Source: Sedimentitalea sp042687825 (GTDB lineage: Bacteria > Pseudomonadota > Alphaproteobacteria > Rhodobacterales > Rhodobacteraceae). From it: 61,519 nucleotides of DNA. Under the pieces are notes generated by a model. That model was not told where the DNA came from. It saw only the letters and a list, made by a program, of their open reading frames with translations, and ran no database searches. The DNA lies in the NCBI RefSeq assembly GCF_042687825.1, contig NZ_JBHUQE010000019.1, forward strand, positions 1 to 61,519, given 5' to 3'. Of this stretch, positions 37,344 through 46,410 are shown piece after piece (the first letter of the stretch is position 1; each line of letters starts with the position of its first letter). Position numbers and translations under genes: made by a program.

Positions 37344-37705
37344 TCCACGATGCCCGGCGCCCCCCGCCGGACATCGCCCGCCGGGGCGACCGAGTTCCGA
37401 CGGCGGCCCCGCCCCGGCACCACCGCTTTTCACTGCCCGGGCTTTTTCCGCCTGATCGTTGCCGGTTCCATCATGCGGCGTGGCGCAGACCGGCCGATCC
37501 CGTTCTTGAACCCGAAACGGCTTCGGGTTCAAGGCCGGCGATCAATTGGCCCGTCGCCCGCGACCTGGAACTGCCAGCGCGAACCTTGCCCCGGCCGTTT
37601 GGCGCTTTCAACTCTGCCGGCATTGCCCTTCGCTTTGGCCTTTTCCCCACCGCGCCCATGGCCTAAAAGCGGCTCGATTGCTGCCACCGGGGAATATCAC
37701 GCGCC
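37344..37705. other. 362-base intergenic stretch between mscS-like gene and purL
   Basis: No gene is supported. An open frame (37340-37666) exists but is arginine/proline-rich low-complexity reading of GC-rich DNA. The clearest structure is a perfect 12-bp inverted repeat at 37505-37533. The purL ribosome site region lies at the right end. Confidence 0.6.
37505..37533. repeat. Perfect 12-bp inverted repeat upstream of purL
   Basis: CTTGAACCCGAA and TTCGGGTTCAAG are separated by five bases. No T run follows on the plus strand. It may be a weak terminator of the channel gene or an element in the purL leader. Confidence 0.65.
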
Positions 37706-39865
37706 ATGCAAGAGCCTGCCATCACGCCCGATCTGATCGAAAGCCACGGGCTGAAACCCGACGAATATGACCGCATCCTCGAAATCATCGGACGCGAGCC
37801 GAGCTTTACCGAACTGGGAATCTTTTCGGCGATGTGGAACGAGCATTGTTCCTACAAGTCCTCAAAGAAATGGCTGCGCACCCTGCCTACCGAAGGCCCG
37901 CAGGTGATCTGCGGCCCCGGCGAAAACGCCGGCATCGTCGATATCGGCGACGGTCAATGCGTGGTCTTCAAGATGGAAAGCCATAACCACCCCAGCTATA
38001 TCGAACCCTACCAGGGCGCGGCCACCGGCGTCGGCGGCATTCTGCGCGACGTTTTCACCATGGGTGCCCGCCCGATCGCGGCGATGAACGCGCTGTCCTT
38101 TGGTGCCCCCGACCACCCGAAAACCCGGCGCCTGGTCAATGGCGTGGTCGAAGGCATCGGCGGCTATGGCAACTGTTTCGGCGTGCCCACCGTGGGCGGC
38201 GAGGTGCGCTTTCACCCGGCCTATAACGGCAATTGTCTGGTCAACGCCTTTGCTGCCGGTCTGGCGCGCACCGACGGCATCTTTTATTCGGCGGCGTCCG
38301 GTGTCGGCATGCCGGTCGTCTATCTGGGCGCCAAGACCGGCCGCGACGGCGTTGGCGGCGCCACCATGGCCAGCGCCGAATTTGACGACACCATCGAGGA
38401 AAAGCGCCCCACCGTGCAGGTCGGCGACCCGTTCACGGAAAAACGCCTGATGGAGGCAACGCTCGAACTGATGCAGACCGGCGCGGTGATCTCGATTCAG
38501 GACATGGGGGCCGCCGGTCTGACTTGTTCCGCCGTCGAGATGGGCGACAAGGGCGGGCTGGGCGTGCGCCTCAACCTGGACGCGGTACCCCAGCGCGAAG
38601 ACAACATGACAGCCTATGAAATGATGCTGTCGGAATCCCAGGAACGGATGCTGATGGTGCTGAAACCCGAGCTCGAAGCCGAGGCCCGGGCCGTTTTCGA
38701 GAAATGGGATCTCGATTTCGCGATCGTCGGCGAAACCATTCCCGAAGACCGTTTCGTCATCGAACATCAGGGTAAGGTCGTGGCCGATCTGCCGCTGGCC
38801 ACCCTGTCCGGCTCGGCACCCGAATATGATCGCCCCTGGGTGCCGACCCCGGCTGCCGAACCGCTGGCGGATGTGCCGCAGATCGATCCCATCGACGGGC
38901 TGCGCGCCCTGCTGGCCTCGCCCAATTACGCCGCCAAGCAATGGGTCTACGAACAATACGACACCATGGTCATGGCCGACACCGCCCGCACCCCCGGTCT
39001 GGGCGCCGGCATCGTGCGCGTGCATGGCACCGACAAGGCGCTGGCCTTTACCAGCGACGTGACCCCGCGCTATGTGCGCGCCAACCCCGAAGAAGGCGGT
39101 AAACAGGCGGTGGCCGAGGCCTATCGCAACCTGACCGCGGTCGGCGCGCGCCCGCTGGCCAGCACTGACAACCTAAATTTCGGCAATCCGGAAAAGCCCG
39201 AGATCATGGGTCAGTTCGTCGGCGCCATAAAAGGCATCGGCGCTGCCTGTTCGGCGCTGGACATGCCCATCGTGTCGGGCAACGTGTCGCTGTACAACGA
39301 AACCGACGGCGCGGCGATCCTGCCGACCCCGACAATCGGCGCGGTCGGGCTGCTGGCGCATGGCGACGACATCATCGGCTGCGATGTGCGCGAGGGCCAT
39401 ATGGCGCTGCTGATCGGCGAAACCGACGGCCATCTCGGCCAGTCGGCCCTGCTGGCCGAAGTGTTCAACCGCGAGGAAGGCGATGCGCCGCCGGTCGATC
39501 TGGCCGCAGAAAAGCGCAATGGCGATTTCATCCGCGCCAACCGCGCCCTGATCAAGGCCTGCACCGATCTGTCCGATGGCGGGTTGGCTCTGGCGGCCTT
39601 CGAAATGGCCGAACGGGCTGGCGTCGGTGTGCATCTGGACGGTGCGCCCACCGAATTCCTGTTCGGCGAAGATCAGGCACGGTATCTGGTCGCCTGCAAT
39701 TTCGATCAGGCCGAGGCGCTGATGATCGCCGCCGGGCAGGCTGGCGTTCCGATCGCCTCGGTCGGCCGCTTTGCCGGTGACACGGTCCAGATCGGCGGGT
39801 CTTCGGCGTCGCTGGGGGATCTGTCGCACGCGTATCGCAGCGCCTTTCAGGAAACCGTCAGCTAG
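37706..39865 (+). CDS. purL: Phosphoribosylformylglycinamidine synthase subunit PurL (small form)
   Basis: A 719-residue ATP-dependent amidotransferase subunit of purine synthesis, converting FGAR to FGAM with PurQ and PurS. Conserved segments include WNEHCSYKSSK (about 37-47) and KMESHNHPSYIEP (about 90-102), with a second AIRS-like repeat after 430. The length is that of the small bacterial PurL that needs separate PurQ/PurS; these are not adjacent. bolA and grxD follow on the same strand. Confidence 0.96.
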   Translation: MQEPAITPDLIESHGLKPDEYDRILEIIGREPSFTELGIFSAMWNEHCSYKSSKKWLRTLPTEGPQVICGPGENAGIVDIGDGQCVVFKMESHNHPSYIEPYQGAATGVGGILRDVFTMGARPIAAMNALSFGAPDHPKTRRLVNGVVEGIGGYGNCFGVPTVGGEVRFHPAYNGNCLVNAFAAGLARTDGIFYSAASGVGMPVVYLGAKTGRDGVGGATMASAEFDDTIEEKRPTVQVGDPFTEKRLMEATLELMQTGAVISIQDMGAAGLTCSAVEMGDKGGLGVRLNLDAVPQREDNMTAYEMMLSESQERMLMVLKPELEAEARAVFEKWDLDFAIVGETIPEDRFVIEHQGKVVADLPLATLSGSAPEYDRPWVPTPAAEPLADVPQIDPIDGLRALLASPNYAAKQWVYEQYDTMVMADTARTPGLGAGIVRVHGTDKALAFTSDVTPRYVRANPEEGGKQAVAEAYRNLTAVGARPLASTDNLNFGNPEKPEIMGQFVGAIKGIGAACSALDMPIVSGNVSLYNETDGAAILPTPTIGAVGLLAHGDDIIGCDVREGHMALLIGETDGHLGQSALLAEVFNREEGDAPPVDLAAEKRNGDFIRANRALIKACTDLSDGGLALAAFEMAERAGVGVHLDGAPTEFLFGEDQARYLVACNFDQAEALMIAAGQAGVPIASVGRFAGDTVQIGGSSASLGDLSHAYRSAFQETVS

Positions 39866-39960
39866 ATCGCCCCAACGCACGGCTTTGCGACGACCGCTCT
39901 CTTGCGCGTGCCGCAGCATCGTCCTACATCTGACGCAACACAGTGAAAGAAAGGCCCGCC

Positions 39961-40203
39961 ATGGCCATGCAAGCCCACGAAATCGAAGCCTTGATCCGCG
40001 CCAGCTTTCCGGATGCCAAGATCACGATCACCGATCTGGCGGGGGACGGCAACCACTATGCCGCCGAGGTGATCGACGACAGTTTTCGCGGCCAGAACAG
40101 GGTACAGCAGCAACGCGCGGTCTATGCCGCGCTCAAGGGCAAGATGGATGGCAGCCAGGGTGAATTGCACGCGCTGGCCCTGACCACCAAGGCCCCGGAC
40201 TAG
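39961..40203 (+). CDS. BolA-family protein
   Basis: An 80-residue BolA/IbaG-type protein that pairs with monothiol glutaredoxins to hold [2Fe-2S] clusters. It has the compact alpha/beta fold with the conserved H in the HALALTTKAP end. The ATG at 39961 was chosen because it follows AAAGG; an in-frame ATG six codons upstream is possible. Its direct neighbour is the monothiol glutaredoxin gene, a frequent pairing in alphaproteobacteria. Confidence 0.92.
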   Translation: MAMQAHEIEALIRASFPDAKITITDLAGDGNHYAAEVIDDSFRGQNRVQQQRAVYAALKGKMDGSQGELHALALTTKAPD

Positions 40204-40229
40204 GACCAGACACCAAAAGGAACCGCGCC

Positions 40230-40592
40230 ATGAGCGATACAGCCACACAGATCAAGGACACGATCAGCAAGAACGATGTCGTGCTTTACATGAAAGGCAC
40301 CAAGGAAATGCCGCAATGCGGGTTTTCCAGCCGGGTTGCCGGGGTCCTGAACTATATGGGCGTCGATTTTGCCGACGTGAACGTGCTGGCCGACGAAGCG
40401 ATCCGCCAGGGCATCAAGGATTTTTCCGATTGGCCGACGGTGCCACAGCTTTATGTCAAAGGCGAATTCGTCGGCGGCTGCGACATCGTTACCGAGATGA
40501 CCCTGTCCGGCGAGCTGGACACGTTGTTCGAAGACAAGGGCGTCGCATATGACAAGGACGCCGCCGAAAAGATCCGCGAAGCCAACGCCTGA
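40230..40592 (+). CDS. grxD: Monothiol glutaredoxin, Grx4 family
   Basis: A 120-residue glutaredoxin with the monothiol CGFS motif (Cys30) and the glutathione-binding WPTVPQLYVKGEFVGG segment (about 68-83). It carries iron-sulfur clusters between scaffold and target proteins, probably with the BolA protein encoded 27 bases before it. It is convergent with the membrane-sensor-like gene, five bases apart. Confidence 0.95.
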   Translation: MSDTATQIKDTISKNDVVLYMKGTKEMPQCGFSSRVAGVLNYMGVDFADVNVLADEAIRQGIKDFSDWPTVPQLYVKGEFVGGCDIVTEMTLSGELDTLFEDKGVAYDKDAAEKIREANA

Positions 40593-40597
40593 GCGAA

Positions 40598-41770
40598 TCA
40601 GAACAGGCTGACCTCGTTCAACGCCGCCCAGTCGATCAGCACTTTTTCGTCCCGCAGGTCGATATCCTCGGGCAGATTTTTCAACAGCGCCTCGATCCGG
40701 TTTCGGGTCGAGGCGTCTGATTTTTTGCCCGCCCCGAACCCCGCATCCAGATTGACCAACGCGATGGCCAGGCACAGTTCGTAATAGCCCCGACCGCTGT
40801 CATCCTCGTCGCTGCGCAGCCGGATCGCGGTTTCCAGCGCGTTCTTGGCCGCCGCCCAGTCCGGGTTCACCGCCTTGATCAGCGCATAGCCAAGCTGACC
40901 GTAGTTCCGGTGGTGCCGATTGGGCGAAGCCGCCACAAGGCCGCGAAAGATCGGGATCGTCCGGTCCACCAACTGCCGCACCGGATCCCCCACCGGGGCC
41001 CGCCAGCTGTCGCGCCGCACCTTGCGGGCACGCTCGAAAATCAGGGTGCGCGCGATCAGCGAGGACGCTGCCACCTTGGCCTCGATGTTGCGGAATGCCG
41101 GCGCCGCCGGATCGGTCTGGACCTCAAGATAGGCGTCGGTCAGTTCAAAGGCCGCGGCGTCGGCGTCGTTCTCGTCCTGCTTTTGCTGTTCCAGCGCGCC
41201 GGCGATCTCGACCGACAGTTGCAGGCTCTGCCAGCGCAGCACGCTTTCCATGTGGATCCGCGTCCAGAGATAGGCGAACAGGAAGCCGACAATCGCGAAA
41301 TAAACGATCACCGCGACCCCGATCGCGGTGCCCAGATTGGCGTCCCCAGCCCACAGCGCGGGGGCAAAATAGGTGCCCGCCAGCACGACCGCCGCCTGAA
41401 TCTTGTCGTATTGCACCAGGGTCAGCCCGACGATGATCTTGGTCAGCCAGTCCGAGATCTGTTCCAGATTGGTGTTTTCCAGATATTCCCGCTGCCCAGA
41501 GCCGCCCGCGACCGCCGGTGCTGGCGCCTGCCCCTGCTTGGAGCGGGGAATGCCGAACAGAAAACCGATGAAACCACCGATCAGCGTTGCCGCCCCGGCC
41601 AGAAGAACGCCCGCCATAGAGGCCGAAAAGGCGTCGGCCTCGGCATTCGCGATCCCCAGCACCAGCACAATGACCAGGCCGAATCCCAGCGAGGACCAGG
41701 CCGCGATGACCCATTTCGTGTCCCCGGTCTTGCCAATGGCCGGGGCGAGCGAAAGCGGCAGATGGGTCAT
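40598..41770 (-). CDS. Membrane protein with a conserved sensor-like N-terminal module
   Basis: A 390-residue protein. Two membrane helices (about 20-42 and 50-72) lead into GGFIGFLFGIPRS, then YLENTNLEQISDWLTKI and more helices to about 175. Residues 180-390 are soluble and helical with TPR-like pairs (for example the NYGQLGYALIKA region). The LFGIPRS / NTNLEQISDWLTKI module is one I associate with predicted signalling or conflict proteins such as pYEATS proteins, but no pYEATS domain is visible here. Function is unknown. It stands alone between grxD and zapA. Confidence 0.7.
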   Translation of the reverse strand: MTHLPLSLAPAIGKTGDTKWVIAAWSSLGFGLVIVLVLGIANAEADAFSASMAGVLLAGAATLIGGFIGFLFGIPRSKQGQAPAPAVAGGSGQREYLENTNLEQISDWLTKIIVGLTLVQYDKIQAAVVLAGTYFAPALWAGDANLGTAIGVAVIVYFAIVGFLFAYLWTRIHMESVLRWQSLQLSVEIAGALEQQKQDENDADAAAFELTDAYLEVQTDPAAPAFRNIEAKVAASSLIARTLIFERARKVRRDSWRAPVGDPVRQLVDRTIPIFRGLVAASPNRHHRNYGQLGYALIKAVNPDWAAAKNALETAIRLRSDEDDSGRGYYELCLAIALVNLDAGFGAGKKSDASTRNRIEALLKNLPEDIDLRDEKVLIDWAALNEVSLF

Positions 41771-41926
41771 GACAAATTCCTTGTGAAATGCAGATGCGAA
41801 TACGCAAGTCTGACACGAAGGTTGTCACACGTTCAAGCGGCCCCGGTTGTGCGCCGGGCTGCCGGAACCCTTGCCGGACCATCGCGCGTCGGTTGCGACG
41901 AGCAGACCAAGCCTGGCACGACGGGG

Positions 41927-42325
41927 TTATCCGGCCGCTGTCTGTTCCTCGATCTCGGCAGCCAACGCCTCGGCGCGCGCCGCCAGTTCGGCCAGTGTAT
42001 CGGTGATCGCCGGCGGCACCACCGGCACCTCGATCCGGTCCGGTTCCGGGCGCGGCGCATCGCGCAGCTGCTCCAGTTCGGCCTGTCGCTCGGCCAGCGC
42101 CGTTTCGATCTCCTTGATGCGATCCTCGCAGGCGGCGGTCTTGTCGGCCAGCATCAGCCCGGCCATCAACAGCATCCGCGCCTCGGGCATGCGCCCGATC
42201 TGGTCTGACAGGATTTGCGCCTCGTCGTCCAGCATTTGGGCCGCCGCCTGCAGATAGCTTTCCTCACCCTCCTGACAGGACACTTCAAACGCGCGCCCGC
42301 CAATCTTGATCGTCACTTCCGGCAT
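41927..42325 (-). CDS. zapA: Cell division protein ZapA
   Basis: A 132-residue ZapA with an N-terminal globular head (MPEVTIKIGGRAFEVSC) and a long C-terminal coiled coil. ZapA cross-links FtsZ filaments at mid-cell. It starts within one base of the stop of the preceding coiled-coil gene (TGATG), so the two are translated together. Confidence 0.9.
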   Translation of the reverse strand: MPEVTIKIGGRAFEVSCQEGEESYLQAAAQMLDDEAQILSDQIGRMPEARMLLMAGLMLADKTAACEDRIKEIETALAERQAELEQLRDAPRPEPDRIEVPVVPPAITDTLAELAARAEALAAEIEEQTAAG

Positions 42326-42858
42326 CAGACGTCCTCTCCCATGGGCAGGGTCGCGGTTCCCGCCAGCAGCGGTTCCAGCTTGGCCAGGACCGCCCCGATC
42401 TCGGCCGCGTCGGTGGCCCGCGCTGCGCGCAGCCCTTCCAGTTCGGCCTGCATCGCCTTGTTGATCAGGTCCGGCTCGCCGACGCCGTTCTCGTTGGCGG
42501 ACCGCAGCGCCGCGTTGCTCTGGCGTAGCTGGTCGTTGGCCGCACGCAGCCGCTGAACATCCATGTCCAGACGTCCCATGGCGGCGTTCTGCGCCTCCAG
42601 CTCGTCGCGCAGGCTCTGCAATTCGGCCGAAGCGTCCAGTTCGGCCCGCAAGGCGGCCATGTCGTCGTCATGCTGCGCCTTGAGCGCGCGCAACCGTTCT
42701 TCCAGCTGCGCATTCGCCAGTTTCTCCGCCTCAAGTGCCTGGATCAACGCCGGATCCTGCACCGGCTCGGCCTCGCGTTCGGTCAGGGTGGTGACCCCGG
42801 CGCCGATCCGCTCCATCGCGGCCGTGATACGGCTGTGCAATTCCTCGATCTGGCTCAT
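42325..42858 (-). CDS. Coiled-coil protein coupled to ZapA
   Basis: A 177-residue protein that is almost entirely coiled coil (about 5-110), rich in Glu/Gln/Ala/Leu, with a short acidic end. It has no enzyme domain. The position directly before zapA and the structure suggest a division partner, a ZapB-like role in function though not necessarily related in sequence. The start at 42858 is preceded by GAGGGGGG. Confidence 0.7.
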   Translation of the reverse strand: MSQIEELHSRITAAMERIGAGVTTLTEREAEPVQDPALIQALEAEKLANAQLEERLRALKAQHDDDMAALRAELDASAELQSLRDELEAQNAAMGRLDMDVQRLRAANDQLRQSNAALRSANENGVGEPDLINKAMQAELEGLRAARATDAAEIGAVLAKLEPLLAGTATLPMGEDV

Positions 42859-42936
42859 GCCCCCCTCACCTTTCCGTGCGGCTGTATATTCACGCTTTTT
42901 CACCTTTTCCCGAAACGCGCAGATACGCGGGTTGCG

Positions 42937-42951
42937 TGAGCGAATCGCTCA
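42937..42951. repeat. 15-bp palindrome in the zapA-tkt divergent region
   Basis: TGAGCGA-A-TCGCTCA is a perfect inverted repeat 79 bp upstream of the zapA-partner start and about 190 bp upstream of tkt. It could be an operator; no family is assigned. Confidence 0.45.
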
Positions 42952-43065
42952 GACACCCCAATAGGTATCAGTCTATCGCCTGCCAGTGCAAATTTCCCCC
43001 CCTTTGGTTTCAACAGCTTGAACGGCTGACCTTATGTGATGCGCCCGACCTGTACCGCTGACGCT

Positions 43066-43093
43066 TGATCTTTGGGACTCGGCTGATATTGAG
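43066..43093 (+). promoter_or_regulatory. Probable tkt promoter
   Basis: TTGATC (43066-43071) and TATTGA (43088-43093) are 16 bases apart, with an expected transcript start near 43100 and the tkt start at 43143. Confidence 0.45.
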
Positions 43094-43142
43094 CAACAAA
43101 AACCGCCGCCTGTTGCCCCAGACCAGTCAAAGGACCTGCCCC

Positions 43143-45161
43143 GTGGATCTCAACGCCCTGCGCACCGCCAACCCCGATCACTGGGCCAAGGCCTCGGCCA
43201 TCCGGGCCCTGACCCTTGATGCCGTGCACGCCGCCAATTCCGGTCATTCCGGCATGCCCATGGGCATGGCCGATGTCGCCACCGTGCTGTTTGAAAAACA
43301 CCTGAAATTCGACGCCAGCGCCCCGCACTGGCCGGACCGGGACCGGTTCATCCTGTCGGCCGGGCACGGCTCGATGCTGCTGTATTCGCTGCTCTATCTG
43401 ACCGGCTATTCGGACATGACGCTGGATGAGATCCGCAATTTCCGGCAATGGGGCGCGCGCACCGCGGGCCACCCGGAATATGGCCATGCCGCCGGTATCG
43501 AGACCACGACCGGCCCGCTGGGCCAGGGCATCTCGAACGCGGTCGGCTTTGCCATCGCCGAGGAAATCCAGCGCGCCCGCTATGGCAAAAAGGTTGTCGA
43601 TCACTATACCTATGTGATCGCTGGCGACGGCTGCCTGATGGAGGGTATCAGCCACGAGGCGATCGGCCTGGCCGGACGTCACCAGCTGGGCAAGCTGATC
43701 GTGCTCTGGGACAACAACAACATCACCATCGACGGCACCGTCGAACTGTCGGACCGCACCAACCAGGTGCAACGGTTCAAGGCGGCGGGCTGGCAGGTGA
43801 TCGAGATCGACGGTCATGACCCTCAGGCCATCGATGCCGCCCTGACCCAGGCCAAGAAGGGCCGCAAGCCGACCATGATCGCCTGCAAGACCCATATTGC
43901 GCTCGGTCATGCCGCCCAGGACACCAGCAAGGGCCACGGTGCGCTGACCGATCCCGACCAGCTGCGCGCCGCCAAGGAGGCCTATGGCTGGACCACCGGC
44001 CCCTTTGTCGTGCCCGAGGACATCAAGGCCGCGTGGGAAACCATCGGCAGCCGAGGCGCCGCCGAGCGCAGCGCATGGGAGGCCCGGCTGGCCGGCCTGT
44101 CCGCCCGCCGGCGCAGCGACTTTGAACGCGCCTATGCACGCGAATTGCCAAAACGGTTCTCTGCCACCATCCGTGCGCTCAAAAAACAGACCTCCGAGGC
44201 CGCGCCCAAAGTCGCCACCCGCAAATCCAGCGAAATGGTGCTGGAGGTGATAAACCCGGTGATGCCGGAGACCGTTGGCGGCTCGGCCGACCTGACCGGC
44301 TCGAACAACACCAGGACCAGCGATCTGGGGATTTTCTCGCCCGAGGACCGCAAAGGCCGCTATATCTATTACGGCATTCGCGAACACGGCATGGCGGCGG
44401 CCATGAACGGCATGGCCCTGCATGGCGGCATCCGCCCCTATGGCGGCACCTTCATGTGCTTTACCGACTATGCCCGCCCGGCGATGCGGCTGGCCGCGCT
44501 GATGAAAATTCCCAGCGTCTTCGTAATGACCCATGACAGCATCGGTCTGGGCGAAGACGGCCCGACCCACCAGCCGGTCGAACATCTGGCCATGTCGCGC
44601 GCCACCCCCAACACGATGGTGTTCCGCCCGGCCGACACGGTCGAGACCGCCGAGGCCTGGGAACTGGCGTTGGCCAGCAAGGACCGCCCCTCGGTCCTGT
44701 CGCTGACCCGTCAGGGGCTGCCCACCGTGCGCACCGAACACAAGCAAAAGAACCTGTCCGCACAGGGCGCCTATGTTCTGGCCGAAGCCACCGGCAAACG
44801 GCAGGCGATCCTGATCGCCACCGGCTCCGAGGTCTCGATCGCCTTGCAGGCCCGCGCGACGCTGGAAGAGGCCGGCATCGGCACCCGGGTCGTCTCGATG
44901 CCCTGCATGGAGCTGTTCGCCGAACAGGACGACGCCTATCGCAAGCGGGTTCTGCCCGGTGGCCCGGTGCGCGTCGGGATCGAGGCGGCGATGCGGCAGG
45001 GCTGGGATCGCTGGCTGCTGGGCGAGCGCGGCCGCGAGTCCAAGGCCGCCTTTGTCGGCATGGACAGCTTCGGGGCTTCGGCACCGGCGGACGAGCTCTA
45101 TGAGAAATTCGGCATCACCGCCCAAGCCTTGGTGGCCAAGGTCAAAGCGCTGCTGGGCTGA
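43143..45161 (+). CDS. tkt: Transketolase
   Basis: A 672-residue thiamine diphosphate enzyme that moves two-carbon units between sugar phosphates in the pentose phosphate pathway. TPP- and metal-binding segments include GHSGMPMGMA (about 33-42) and the GDGCLMEGISHE (about 162-173) motif. The GTG at 43143 begins the family sequence and has AAAGGA upstream; the in-frame ATG at 43065 lies in the predicted promoter. A strong terminator follows. Confidence 0.95.
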   Translation: MDLNALRTANPDHWAKASAIRALTLDAVHAANSGHSGMPMGMADVATVLFEKHLKFDASAPHWPDRDRFILSAGHGSMLLYSLLYLTGYSDMTLDEIRNFRQWGARTAGHPEYGHAAGIETTTGPLGQGISNAVGFAIAEEIQRARYGKKVVDHYTYVIAGDGCLMEGISHEAIGLAGRHQLGKLIVLWDNNNITIDGTVELSDRTNQVQRFKAAGWQVIEIDGHDPQAIDAALTQAKKGRKPTMIACKTHIALGHAAQDTSKGHGALTDPDQLRAAKEAYGWTTGPFVVPEDIKAAWETIGSRGAAERSAWEARLAGLSARRRSDFERAYARELPKRFSATIRALKKQTSEAAPKVATRKSSEMVLEVINPVMPETVGGSADLTGSNNTRTSDLGIFSPEDRKGRYIYYGIREHGMAAAMNGMALHGGIRPYGGTFMCFTDYARPAMRLAALMKIPSVFVMTHDSIGLGEDGPTHQPVEHLAMSRATPNTMVFRPADTVETAEAWELALASKDRPSVLSLTRQGLPTVRTEHKQKNLSAQGAYVLAEATGKRQAILIATGSEVSIALQARATLEEAGIGTRVVSMPCMELFAEQDDAYRKRVLPGGPVRVGIEAAMRQGWDRWLLGERGRESKAAFVGMDSFGASAPADELYEKFGITAQALVAKVKALLG

Positions 45162-45196
45162 TCCGCCACCGCCCGGACAGAAAAGACTGAACATCG

Positions 45197-45230
45197 ACGG
45201 CCGCGCCCCAATCCGGGCGCGGCCGTTTTT
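45197..45230 (+). terminator. Rho-independent terminator of tkt
   Basis: A 12-bp perfect stem (ACGGCCGCGCCC / GGGCGCGGCCGT) with a six-base loop ends in five T, 35 bases after the tkt stop. Confidence 0.92.
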
Positions 45231-45293
45231 CCGGGCGGGGCGGGTTTGGTCATCGACTGCGTTATGCAACACTGGCGGCGTGACGGAGGCGAC

Positions 45294-46400
45294 ATGATTC
45301 ATCCGGTGATCGTGATCGGTGCCGGCCCGGCCGGGCTGGCGGCGGCGGCCTGTTTGCGCGGCAAGGGTGTCGATCCGCTGGTGCTGGAACAGGCACCGCA
45401 TGTGGGCGCCGCTTGGCGCGGCCATTACCAGCGGCTGCATCTGCATACCGACAGGAGGCATTCCGCCCTGCCCGGCCTGCCGATACCGGCCAGCGCTGGC
45501 ACGTACCCGTCGCGCCAGCAGGTCATCGACTATCTCGAGGATTACGCAGCGCATTTCCGGCTGCGGATATCCTTTGGCACGCGGCTCAGGCGCCTGACCC
45601 CGGGCGCGGCCTGGCAGGTCGAGACCGACGACCAGACCCTGCAGGCGGAAAACGTGGTGATGTGCACCGGTTTCGCGCAGCGGCCACACCGGCCACGCTG
45701 GCCCGGGGACGACCGGTTTGCCGGTTCTCTGCTGCATTCCGCCGACTATGACTGTCCCGCCCCCTTTGCCGGCAAGCGGCTGCTGGTGGTCGGGTTCGGC
45801 AATTCCGGCGGCGAGATTGCGCTGGATCTGGCCGAAGCCGGGATTTCGGTGGACCTGTCGGTGCGCGGACCGGTGAATGTGGTGCCGCGCGATATCCTGG
45901 GCATTCCGATCCTGACCCTGACCATCGCCATGCGATGGCTGCCCTACCGGCTGGCCGATCTGCTGAACCGCCCGATCCTGCGGCTGGCCACCGGCGACAT
46001 CGCCGCTCTGGGGCTGACCCCGGCCGGAAAGGGACCGATGGCACAAGTGATCGAGGACGGGCGCGTGCCGCTGCTGGACATCGGTACGCTGGCGGCGCTG
46101 CGCGACGGCCGCATCGGTCTGCGTCCGGGCATTCACAGCTTTGACGCGACCGGCGTCACCTTTGCCGATGGCGGCCGCGCGGCCTATGATGCAGTGATCC
46201 TGGCCACCGGCTATCGCAGCGATCTGCGCGATCTGCTGCCCGGCATGGACGACTTGCTGGAGGCCGCCGGGCGACCGCAGGTTTCCGGTGCCCAGACCCG
46301 GCCCGGCCTGTATTTCGTCAACTACCGTGGCGTCGCCACCGGCCAGTTGCGGCAATGCGGGATCGAGGCCCGCGCAATCGCCCGCGCCATCGCCGGCTGA
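45294..46400 (+). CDS. Flavin-containing monooxygenase-like NAD(P)/FAD oxidoreductase
   Basis: A 368-residue two-dinucleotide-binding flavoprotein. The FAD motif VIVIGAGPAGLAAAACL opens the protein (about 5-21), and a second Rossmann motif LLVVGFGNSGGEIALDL (about 163-179) binds NAD(P)H. A final ILATGYRSDLRDLLPG segment matches the FMO/YUCCA-like family, which oxygenates N, S or aldehyde groups; the substrate is unknown. The ATG at 45294 has GGAGG seven bases before it. It is convergent with the DUF808 gene. Confidence 0.88.
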   Translation: MIHPVIVIGAGPAGLAAAACLRGKGVDPLVLEQAPHVGAAWRGHYQRLHLHTDRRHSALPGLPIPASAGTYPSRQQVIDYLEDYAAHFRLRISFGTRLRRLTPGAAWQVETDDQTLQAENVVMCTGFAQRPHRPRWPGDDRFAGSLLHSADYDCPAPFAGKRLLVVGFGNSGGEIALDLAEAGISVDLSVRGPVNVVPRDILGIPILTLTIAMRWLPYRLADLLNRPILRLATGDIAALGLTPAGKGPMAQVIEDGRVPLLDIGTLAALRDGRIGLRPGIHSFDATGVTFADGGRAAYDAVILATGYRSDLRDLLPGMDDLLEAAGRPQVSGAQTRPGLYFVNYRGVATGQLRQCGIEARAIARAIAG

Positions 46401-46410
46401 ACCCGGCGTC

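Noticed and set aside
34887..37532. 881-codon open frame on the minus strand opposite the MscS-like gene
   Set aside because: It is rich in His, Gln, Asp and Arg, has no recognisable domain and mirrors a clear MscS coding sequence; typical antisense shadow in GC-rich DNA.
37340..37666. 109-codon frame overlapping the MscS-like stop by ATGA
   Set aside because: Despite the attractive overlap it is Arg/Pro low complexity, has no ribosome site of its own, and contains the perfect hairpin at 37505.
43032..46355. 1107-codon minus-strand open frame opposite tkt and the flavoprotein
   Set aside because: It crosses two well-supported plus-strand genes and a strong terminator, and shows no domain.
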